64,000 nt of DNA from Dromaius novaehollandiae (taxonomy: Eukaryota; Chordata; Aves; Casuariiformes; Dromaiidae), in NCBI RefSeq assembly GCF_036370855.1, contig NC_088099.1, forward strand, positions 76,487,218 to 76,551,217. The letters are read 5' to 3'. This document shows, in pieces, positions 12,001 through 19,300 of the stretch. Below the pieces are notes generated by a model. The model did no database searches. It worked only from the letters and a program-made list of their open reading frames with translations, and was not told the origin of the DNA. How positions within the stretch are numbered: the first letter of the stretch is position 1; each line of letters opens with the position of its first letter. A program made the translations under genes and the position numbers.

Positions 12001-13872
12001 AACTCTGCCAGCCAAAGACGACTTCATGAATAATCTGTAAAGAAGAAAATTTAACAGACCAAGGCAGCTGAGTAACCACCTATTTTAGAATGAAAACACT
12101 TGCCGGAAGAGCAGCAGTCAGAGAAGATCCTGTGACAGCAGATCCTAGCTCGGTGCTCCTTGTTTTCAAGACGCCTCTACGTCTATGGTGCTTACTTTCT
12201 GCGTCGAGGACAAAGAAGTGAACAGTTATAATTATTATTATTCAGGTATATGTGCAATATTTACAAGACCTGCAATGATGATGGAAAAGTTACCATATTC
12301 TGTCTTAACCTCTGCTGGCTAACCTTTTCTCAGTCTAGGGAAAGTGAGACATGAAAGGACAACTAGAAAAACTATGCCTCAGTAGAAACCCTTAGAAGCC
12401 TTTCAGGGAAAAAGATGTCTCATGATGGTTTTTACCTCAATTTTAATTTGCAAGGAATCCTCACTGATATTAGCTGAGGTAAGAAAAAGCAATTTAAAGG
12501 ACCAGCTTGATGAAATCAGTTCTGGAAAAATCACAGACACTGAAATATTTCCACTTTGCATTCTGGCTATTGTCTCTCAGTTATTCCTCAGCTGTTACAC
12601 TTCATTCTTCAGATATTCCATGTACTCAAGTTGTTAAAAAGTGTCTGCAAGTAGCAAGTTTGCCAGAGTTGCATAAGATTGATAACCAGAATTTATACAG
12701 ACTGCTAATATTTGCCATGAAAACAGTACACATACCATTAGTGTGTGTAACTATCTATTGTTGATCATTTAAATCTCCTTAAGGGCTTTTGAAGCCCTTT
12801 GAGTTATTTAATCAACAATTTATTGCATGCCTTTATTTCTTCTAGAAATTATGATTTGTATATTTTAAAGTGGTTTCAGTAACATATAAACCTATTAATG
12901 TTGTCCTGATACAAATACGAGCACTATTCTCCAGCCTGCCACCTTATTTTTTGTCCAGCTTTCTCTTTTAATTTACTTGTAATTACCAAATCATTCCTAA
13001 ATATTTATCTGTCCTTAACATAAACATTGTATTTGTTGTCTTTAAAAATATTTTATTGAAAGGCACCAACAATCTTTAGTTGCTACAGCTTGGTCTTTTC
13101 CAAGAAAAGCAAGCAATTTATTTCTCAGATGATATTTAGGTCCCACCCCTGTAAGCAAATAATATCCTCAGTTGAGCATGCAGTAGTATTAATTAGTGGC
13201 TCACTAATTCTGGAATTATTGCTTAATCTATTCTAATATATAAATAATGAGGCCATGACTAAAATTCATATTCTAATAATATTTATCTCCTTATAAATTC
13301 TCTTGTAGATAGTGTCAGTTCTGAAACAAAGTCTCCCCTGAGTATATCATTCAAACCACTATCATTGTTAATATATCCCAAAAAAGAGATGCCATACTAA
13401 ATACCACAGAACTAGTTTTCTTTGAATGCTAATCCACTAACATTGTTCTAGCTTTTATGACAAATGCAACAAACTCAGGAATAAGCTAATTTTTTGCTAA
13501 GGAAGTCTCCATTATTCTTTTCTTAGAGTACTATTGAATGTAATTCCAGAAAAATGGCTCTATGCAAGATATATATGCCTAGCATACATGGGCATCTGTT
13601 AAGAATTCAAACATTCTACTTAGTAATTCATTTCTCATTTTGTCCCTGAAAAAGTTATTTCCCTATAAAGCCAACAGGAAGTGTTTGCTATTATTTTCTC
13701 CCTTACCTTTTTTTATAGCAATGAGAGGTGGACAGAGGTCAATGTCAGGTTTGGAAGAAAGTTGTGTTTCTTTCAGATCTTGTTCTGATTCCTGCTGTGC
13801 AGAGTGATAGGGAGAAGATCTAGGCTTAACTCTTCCCCCTAGTTCAGTCTTACCTCCCACTGGCTTCTCCAT
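1..13872 (-). CDS. Axonemal outer-arm dynein heavy chain, DNAH5/DNAH8 family, 5' part (gene continues past left edge)
   Basis: Eleven coding exons on the minus strand, from 13872 down to 1: 13872-13707, 12198-12104, 10110-9922, 9826-9752, 9453-9340, 6857-6786, 4002-3901, 3007-2821, 1643-1478, 1375-1282 and 77-1. Splice phases agree at every junction, giving about 445 residues plus 2 nt. The product is the start of the N-terminal tail (DHC_N1 region) that binds intermediate chains and partner heavy chains of the outer dynein arm in motile cilia. The AAA motor domains lie outside the window. Family marks include ERHKYLI near residue 116, YQDV near 171, NLTGTC near 214, a VWIKQI...EADDIGP...ELEHWK block near 350-380, and NEAKDNVRYLYTLEK in the last exon. 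All align with DNAH5/DNAH8 as I know them; I cannot decide which paralogue. About 87 residues before the conserved part form a basic, low-complexity extension. The first in-frame ATG after an in-frame TAA is used as start. Confidence is high for the family, moderate for the first two exons and exon 5. Confidence 0.9.
78..1281. other. Dynein intron 10 with a splice-flanked 125-nt block
   Basis: AT-rich intron. The minus strand carries an open 125-nt block (554-430) with good splice sites on both sides that is not part of the predicted protein (see findings). Otherwise nothing recognised. Confidence 0.6.
1282..1375 (-). CDS. Dynein heavy chain coding exon 10
   Basis: 94 nt, phase 2 to 0, from TCTTCAAAG to GAGCTG|GTAATT. 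Reads LLEEIKSPRVKKVLSILQAA then RSKTLKQWKEL, matching LLEQLKSPDVKAVL...KSKLLKTW of DNAH5. Confidence 0.95.
1478..1643 (-). CDS. Dynein heavy chain coding exon 9
   Basis: 166 nt, phase 1 to 2, from TTTTGAAG to TTTAACAG|GTTAAA. Encodes NTEVIEKLEEVLMVWIKQIG followed by QVLVESEQMRKEADDIGP and ELEHWKSRMASFN. This is one of the most conserved tail blocks of the DNAH5/8 family. Confidence 0.95.
2821..3007 (-). CDS. Dynein heavy chain coding exon 8
   Basis: 187 nt, phase 0 to 1, from AATAATCAG to CTGCAG|GTGAGT. Begins HWGAVEEGL, matching the HGWGELEGL position of DNAH5, continues through a helical FLYSVDKFVGTL segment, and ends NPSDYITA. Confidence 0.9.
3059..3087. repeat. Poly-T tract (29 nt)
   Basis: Uninterrupted T run in the dynein intron between exons 7 and 8, about 50 nt upstream (in transcript terms) of exon 8. 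On the sense strand it is a poly-A, so it is not the exon's pyrimidine tract. A likely retroposon tail or simple expansion. Confidence 0.9.
3901..4002 (-). CDS. Dynein heavy chain coding exon 7
   Basis: 34 codons, phase 0 to 0, from CTTCCCCCAG to CAGCAG|GTAATC. Reads EVNFGIFDCTGGNILQGLEF and continues to VMIPALKSQQ. It parallels EVSFNMLDAADGGLL...IFIPAL of DNAH5. A 95-codon plus-strand frame over the same place is an antisense shadow. Confidence 0.88.
4003..6785. other. Dynein intron 6
   Basis: No exon needed by the protein model is missing here. Short open frames on both strands lack splice support or recognisable homology. No repeat family was identified. Confidence 0.5.
6786..6857 (-). 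CDS. Dynein heavy chain coding exon 6
   Basis: 24 codons, phase 0 to 0, between TTTTACAG and CAG|GTAAGG. Reads NLTGTCAFFLRASDK then MITTSNVSQ, equivalent to ALTGVCVFFIR...ITPDNIHQ of DNAH5. Confidence 0.88.
7035..7330 (-). mobile_element. CR1-type LINE 3' fragment, inverted
   Basis: The stretch contains the phrase GGGACAGACCAATGGTCTAT followed by CCAGCCCAGTA, and further on CCATGAACTTGTCTAATCCC. These are hallmarks of the reverse complement of the CR1 3' region in turtles, crocodilians and birds. It is diverged and has no reading frame, so it is an old copy in dynein intron 5. Confidence 0.75.
8400..8421. repeat. Poly-A tract (22 nt)
   Basis: A run of 22 A in dynein intron 5. Nothing else is recognised in the flanking 7.4-9.3 kb intronic sequence. 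Confidence 0.85.
9340..9453 (-). CDS. Dynein heavy chain coding exon 5 (divergent, tentative)
   Basis: 38 codons, phase 0 to 0, from acceptor AAAGAACAG to donor ATAGG|GTGAGG. A second donor (GTGAG|GTATCT) lies 5 nt further on. Begins SYETVYGALWES and ends LLADLNSHR. It fills the position of a roughly 35-residue linker in DNAH5 but matches it only weakly, mainly at a shared Asn before the LTG motif of the next exon. Length and phase support it; sequence similarity alone would not. Confidence 0.55.
9752..9826 (-). CDS. Dynein heavy chain coding exon 4
   Basis: 25 codons (FQLIEKFFAASGLKKLLFFY then QDVLQ), phase 0 to 0, between TTTTTAG and CAG|GTATG. Equivalent to the GLRHLMFYYQDV segment of DNAH5. 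Too short to stand out as an open frame; recognised by homology and splice signals. Confidence 0.85.
9922..10110 (-). CDS. Dynein heavy chain coding exon 3, first conserved segment
   Basis: Exactly 63 codons between TTTTCTAG and AAG|GTAATC, phase 0 to 0. Contains KEERRTQLDERHKYLISRLA followed by a GLNEQQVEEAVV helix. This aligns with the extreme N-terminus of human DNAH5, where a similar KEAKRALLDARHNYL segment is found close to the start codon. Confidence 0.85.
10111..13706. other. Dynein introns 1 and 2
   Basis: AT-rich sequence around exon 2 (12198-12104). Apart from that exon I see only short unsupported open frames and a few A or T runs (for example near 10,660 and 11,628). No repeat family was recognised. 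Confidence 0.5.
12104..12198 (-). CDS. Dynein heavy chain coding exon 2 (GC donor)
   Basis: A 95-nt exon after acceptor CGACGCAG. It enters in phase 1 and leaves in phase 0, encoding a basic segment ESKHHRRRGVLKTRSTELG and ending SSLTAALP. The 3' end is read as a non-canonical GC donor (CCG|GCAAGTG), the only reading that joins in frame to the conserved next exon. No homologue is recalled for this extension, so confidence is moderate. Confidence 0.55.
13707..13872 (-). CDS. Dynein heavy chain coding exon 1
   Basis: Encodes residues 1-55, beginning MEKPVGGK and ending IAIKK, then donor AAAG|GTAAGG in phase 1. The frame is open about 24 nt upstream of the ATG to a TAA. A TTTAG at the upstream side could be an acceptor, so a 5'UTR exon may lie further upstream. 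Composition is polar with no recognised domain. Assignment to this gene rests on phase agreement with the next exon. Confidence 0.6.
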
Positions 13873-14256
13873 CTCCAGCACCACACGAAATAACCTAAAT
13901 TAACAGTACAGAAAACAACTGGACAATGTAACTCTGCAAAGGCCAATCCCACCTTCAGTATTTTTATGCTCACTGTAGCACCCAATATGATAGACTAGCA
14001 AGGAAGAAAATACTTTTGGTAATTTAAAAGAAGAAGTAGCTGGCAATCTACAAAATAATAACGCCCCCTCCAAGGCTGCCCATTAACAAACCTTTATTTT
14101 TAATTCCACAACTATCATTTTTCTGGAGGTGGGAACTCACCCTTTGAGGGAGAGGCTGAAGTTCTTCTTATGAGTGCTGCAGGTCCCAGGCAAAGTTTTG
14201 GGCACAGAGTGCTAGGTGAGGCACTTGCCTACCCCTAGATGAGATGTCTTCCTGGG

Positions 14257-14285
14257 CACGTGACCTGCTCAGCTGCTATGGCAAC
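14257..14285. promoter_or_regulatory. Candidate dynein promoter elements: E-box and RFX X-box-like site
   Basis: A CACGTG E-box at 14257-14262 sits 9 nt from an imperfect palindrome at 14272-14285. Read on the minus strand the palindrome is GTTGCCATAGCAGC. The RFX X-box consensus is GTTGCC-AT-GGCAAC, so the 5' half is perfect and the 3' half is degenerate. It lies about 400 bp upstream of the dynein start codon, where an RFX site would be expected for a motile-cilium gene. Function is inferred. Confidence 0.5.
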
Positions 14286-15163
14286 CCCTACACAAACCCA
14301 GTTAACAACCCAGCACCCAGAGGCCCTTCATTTGTCCCCATCTCTCACCATACCAACCAATGAAGTTCTGATTTCATAACTGCTCTTAAGTTTGGGGGAG
14401 GGGGTTGTTTTGTTTTTTTAAAACAACATACTTTTGTCTTAGCAGGCATTAAATCTCTAAGCAAATAGCTTCCATGAGCCTCTTAAATGCACTGTTGCTA
14501 GGAAGCATGTACACAGTAGAACTGTACAAAAAGCCACAGGAGGGCACAGTTAGCTGCATCCCAGCAATGAAGTAGCTCTTCCTAAACACAGCCCTCCTTG
14601 GCAAAATAACAACCATCTGGGCTCTGGGTAAAACATGAAAACACATAGCTAAGAAAAATGATTGAGAGATGACTTTCTCTTTTTCTCTGTTGGGCAAAGC
14701 CATTTAGAGATAAGCCTGAAAGATATTGTGTGGTTCACAGTTCTTAGGTAGCTGTTACACTTTTACTTAGTGTGCCTTTTTTCAAAATAATACCAAAGAT
14801 CAAGCCTTCACTGCAGTATATTACCATTTTAACCCAAAGGTTAAATACTTCACAGAGCTTCTACATTCTTTTTTTTTACTGACTCCCAAAACCTTGATTC
14901 AAGGCCCCAAAATATTAACAGCAACCTCAAAACTGAGGAGCTGTAAAAACAACCAAAGCTTGAGGAAGAGGAGGAGGTGCCACCTTGCAGCTCCGCAGGC
15001 TAACGAAACCCCCCTCCCCTCCAGGGGAGCCGCTGGCGTCCGTCCCCTCACTCCCGCCAGCTCCGTTACATCCCGTAATACTCTGCCAATACGTGTTTAC
15101 ACAGCTGCCTCCGTACCGAGACTGCTTGGTGAGAACAAGCCAAGGTGCTCCACAATCACTACA

Positions 15164-15362
15164 GCGCCAAAAGCACTACCTCCCTCCTAAGGCAGGTTTT
15201 TTGAGAGCATGAGCGACCCCTTTCGCCCCATTTCCGCGCAGGCGCAGCCCGCTGCCCTGACAGGTAAAGCTCTGTCTAGCCCGCATGCGTACTAGCCAGC
15301 AGCCATGGCTCTCTTGTGCGCTCGCGCGCCAGGTCTTGTGTGCCTGAGTGCCCTTGGCGCTT
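15164..15362. repeat. 199-bp tandem duplication, copy 1, in the EXOC3 CpG island
   Basis: This block repeats head-to-tail at 15363-15561 with no length change and about 18 mismatches by eye (roughly 91% identity). It carries an NRF1-like CGCGCAGGCGCA (15235-15246), a GCATGCG core, a potential splice donor ACAG|GTAAAG at 15264 and an ATG at 15305. Confidence 0.95.
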
Positions 15363-16090
15363 GCGCCAGAAGCAGTACCTCCCTCCCAGGGCAGGTCTTT
15401 TAGGAGCGTGAGTGACCCCTCCCGCCCCATTTCCGCGCAGGCGCAGCCCGCTGCCCTAACAGGTAAAGCGCTGTCTAGCCCGCATGCGTACTAGCCAGCA
15501 GCTATGGCTCTCTTCTGCGCTCGCGCGCCGGGTCTCGTGTTCCTGAGTGCCCTTGGCGCTTGCGCACTGCGTGACTGTCACTGCCCTCCTGGGCGCCGGG
15601 CTGGAGCCCGTAAGTAGTAGTTGCGGCTTCTCTCCCGTCTCTGGCCCTGGGCCAAAGCCCTAACCGGTGAGCACTGTGGTGCCGACTCCTGCTAGGCTGT
15701 CGTCGTTTGTAGTTACCCGATCTTTTGCTCGAATCTGGAACGGGAAGCAGAGTGGGGCCGGGCCGGGCGATCCGGGGAGCCCCTCGGGGTCGTGGGGCCG
15801 AGGGCTCCTCTGGCGCGCTGTGGCGCAGGAGCCCCATCCCGGCCTGGCCACTGTCCTCGGGCCTCCGCTGGGGCGGAAGGGGCGCGACCTGGCGGGTCCG
15901 CAGCCTCGCCTGCGCGCTCGGGGCAGGCCTCCGGCGTTTGCCTGGGCAGCGATGGGGACGTGCGTCGATGCAGATGAATCGAATTGCGCGGCCCCGATAG
16001 GGAGCGGTGCTGGGCTGGGGGTCGCTGCCGTTTCCCGGGTGCTCTGTTAGGAGGGGAAGTTGGGCGGTGTGGAGCCCCGCGCTGGAGTGT
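15180..16090 (+). promoter_or_regulatory. EXOC3: CpG-island promoter of EXOC3
   Basis: GC- and CpG-rich stretch in an otherwise AT-rich window, with NRF1-like GCGCAGGCGC sites, GC boxes and no TATA box: a typical housekeeping promoter. Donor candidates GAGCCC|GTAAGT (15610) and the paired ACAG|GTAAAG (15264, 15463) could end alternative untranslated first exons that splice to the acceptor at 19115. The transcription start cannot be fixed from sequence. Large open frames on both strands here reflect the GC content, not genes. Confidence 0.75.
15363..15561. repeat. 199-bp tandem duplication, copy 2
   Basis: Second copy of the promoter module. The NRF1-like site recurs at 15434-15445, the potential donor at 15463 and the ATG at 15504. 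Unlike copy 1, its short frame stays open into the likely EXOC3 leader exon. Confidence 0.95.
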
Positions 16091-19000
16091 CACTGTGCTC
16101 CTCTCGCCCAGAAGCTAGCTGCTGAAGCCTTTCCAAGATTGCTTTGTTTAAATTTTTTTTTTTGTTCGTGTTCCAGCACGTAGCTCTGAGGATGTTTGTG
16201 GTTCTGGCTCATAGCAACTGTGTAAAGGTTGGCGTGGTATTTTAAAGTTTGCTCTTCCTGTGTGAATGGGTAGCAGTTGTGCAACAACCTGTCTACCTCA
16301 GCAAGCTGGTATGTAGTCGGTTAGGATGGCATACTGGCTGTCAACTTTCTTTGTGGGACATACTTAATGGGCCTGGGTAGTGGCTCTGTGTTTTAAAGTT
16401 ATCATGATTCTGTTGAATGTATCCAGATTTGTTAACAAAGGAAGTAATTTAGTATAAAACCATCTACTGTAGATACTATTTCTATAGCAAATTCGTATTT
16501 AAAAATATCTAACAGGTTTTTTTGATTGTAGATATGTTCCTGACAGCTTAGAAGTGGATTGAGTGAAACAGAAATAGGGTATTCATTCCAAAGTGTGAGC
16601 GGTAGGAATAGATCCTGTACTTCGAAATGTAGAGTAAGAAATCAAACTTAATTTAATATAAAGGGGCTATTAGCAGAGAAGTGATGGGTATGTTTGCAAA
16701 GCTGAGGAGGTAAGGTATATGAGTTTACACTGCAGAAGTAATTGTGATATAAACACATACTCTTTAGACATTTAATTTTTGAAGGTTTGTCATTAAAAAG
16801 TCAAACCTGAGATAGAGATGTAGGATCTTAGAGACTAGCTTTTGGGTTAGCTTTGCCTGGAATCTTTCTTAGTCCTGTGAAGTTCTAAAATAACTAATTC
16901 TAATAAAGCTGAAACTATTATAATGCAGGAAAAATAGAGGATACTTACCCTCCATATTAGTGTGAAAACTTCTTGTTGCTGAGATGTTATGTTATCCGAA
17001 AATAAATGCTGTAAAACCAGGACAGTAAACATTAAATTCAAACAGAAGTCTATACAGGTTGATGTGAAATGTAAGCAAGACTCTCAAACAGTTTTAGTTC
17101 TCTAACACATAATATCTTTACAGTAACATGGTCTTTATTCTGTACTGAAAATGAAATTAATTGTGGATCAAACTGATGTTTCTAGATTTCCTTCCTTCTC
17201 CTCTCTGAGTCCTTGAAAAATTCAACAGCAGTACTTATTCAAAATGTTTGCCATTGCCTGCAGACCTCTCTACTTTCTGTAGCCTGATGAATTAGACCTT
17301 ATTTGTCAGGTTGTGTAATATCAATGCCTAGGCATATAATGATCAGAAGGCCCCATGCCGTGCAGTGGTAGAGGAGGAATGTGACTGCTAGCATTAAGAC
17401 TTTCATTAGTTCCACAGTTCTGTGCACCCTGTACAGTTCTTCATCAGATCACAAATTAAGCCGGTAAGCTGTCACTGATGCAGAAGATCTTAAGGCAACG
17501 TTACAAATCAATAACTTACATTTGCTGAAAGCAGTGAAGAGGGAATCAAATTAGTGAGTCTTCCTCACAGAAAATTGATAGGTTTCTTTGAACTGTCTTA
17601 CATGGAATAAAGCTGATAGTTCACTTTCACCTTTAACATAGCTTATTCTTCCAGAATTTCCCAATGGAAGCTAAACCTTTTCTGTTTAAGGGTGCTGGCA
17701 TGAAAAGTTGTACTTATGAAACATAAAGGTAAAAGCAACTTGATTAGTGGGTTAAAAATACTATACAAAAGTTGTGTGTTAATTTAACACATTAATGTGT
17801 TAATTTAACACATAACCTGTCTTTTTTAAATCCTTGAATATAGCCTGTGTGCGATCACCGGATATTAACCAGGAAAGGTATTAAAATAGGATAGGCATTT
17901 CAATTAAGACCATCTGGAATTGAAGGGGAAAAATTGAAAAAAAAGTTTCTTAAATATTTTCCGCACATGCACTCATTGTATCTGTTGTCTCGTCTAGATT
18001 GTGCTGATATTGGAGAATGTGATATAGTGTTTCCTGCCTTCCATGTGGAGTCAGGAGATTATAGATTTAGAGATTAAATGATCTACTGGATATACTAATG
18101 CACTCTGACTTGAAAGTAGTTGTTACTTTCAAGGAAGAATATCAATCAGAGGGAATAGGATATGTAGTAGTAACTACAGTAGTAGAGTAAAACTTGGAAG
18201 CATCCTCTTTGATTCCAAGACTCAAGATACAAAATGTTTCTTACCACCTGGAAGGAACCAGGAACTCCAGATGTGTTCCTGTCTTGTGGAGTTCTGTGCA
18301 TATAATGCTCTTGCATTTTCAGTGATTGGGATCTTTCCTGTCTTCCATTAGTAGCTAGCAAAGCTTGAAAGGACAGGTCTGGTTTTGTTGCCAGAAGATT
18401 TTGCCTGTTCAGCATTTTGTGTCTAATATTAGTTTGTGTCTTGACTTCATTGGAAATTCCACTGGAGATCGAAGTGAAAAACTTGATTAATTTTTCCCTG
18501 CATACCTGCACCTCTGATGGACTGATACTGTGAGAAGAAGGGAAAGCAAGAGTAGAATATACAAATATTTTTCCATCAAAAATATAAATGAAACTGCTCT
18601 TAAATTAAGTCTGCAGGTTTAGAGCTCCCACAACTATGTTTCTTTCCACTCTTAGTATCAAGTTTGAGCTACTGAAGAGGGTCTGTGATTTTCACAGCTC
18701 CACCAAATTCAGATTCAGTATGAGTTACCATTTTTGTCTGGAGTTGCCACAAGATTCTTTTGTGCATGTCTCATTCCCCTTCTAATAGGCAAGTGTATTT
18801 TAGAATTAGGTAGACTCTAGTTTTAAAATGAAGATTTGTTGTTTTCTTTTTGCAAATGTGGTTATTGATACAAACTTAACAGAGAGCAAGATAAATGCAA
18901 AAACTCTAATTGGGAACATTTCATGTAAAGTAATGAAATAATTGATTAAAAATGTGATTTTGTATATTTCCAATTACTGCTGTTTATGATGCTTTGTAAT

Positions 19001-19115
19001 GATTCTTCTGCAGAGTTGCTCAATTTTTATGGCCAAGGTTAGTTCTCCAGTTGTTAGCTTTGAAAAGTTGTATCAAGTGCAAATGTTTTCTAAACTTTTT
19101 ATATTTTCTTTCCAG
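15610..19115 (+). other. EXOC3 intron 1
   Basis: The CpG-rich part ends near 16,090; the remainder is AT-rich. It contains a short palindromic tandem repeat at 17776-17811. No additional exon is recognised; open frames at 16.8 and 18.1 kb on the minus strand have no homology I know. Confidence 0.6.
17776..17811. repeat. Palindromic 15-mer repeated twice
   Basis: GTGTTAATTTAACAC occurs at 17776-17790 and 17797-17811, separated by ATTAAT. Each copy is a perfect palindrome apart from its central base, so the region can form a cruciform. Confidence 0.95.
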
Positions 19116-19300
19116 TACTGTTAAGTTATGAAGGCATTTTGAGGTCCTAATCAGCAATGGAAGAAACGGATAGAGAAGCAGTTGCAACAGCTGTTCAAAG
19201 AGTAGCTGGAATGCTTCAGCGTCCTGATCAGTTAGATAAAGTGGAGCAGTATCGCAGGAGGGAAGCTCGTAAGAAGGCTTCAGTAGAAGCTCGACTCAAG
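19116..19300 (+). CDS. EXOC3: EXOC3 exon 2 (start codon)
   Basis: Acceptor TTTCCAG; 41 nt of leader, then residues 1-48, ending [14 protein letters not shown] in phase 0. An upstream frame entering this exon stops at TAA 19148-19150, 6 nt before the ATG. Confidence 0.97.

Noticed and set aside
13873..13884. Upstream GTG as the dynein start codon
   Set aside because: Vertebrate mRNAs rarely start at GTG. The in-frame ATG at 13872-13870 is 12 nt downstream.
15502..16093. Several overlapping open frames of 61-127 codons on both strands of the EXOC3 CpG island
   Set aside because: Stop-poor because of GC content. They are Arg/Pro/Gly/Ala-rich in every frame, with no domain or splice logic.
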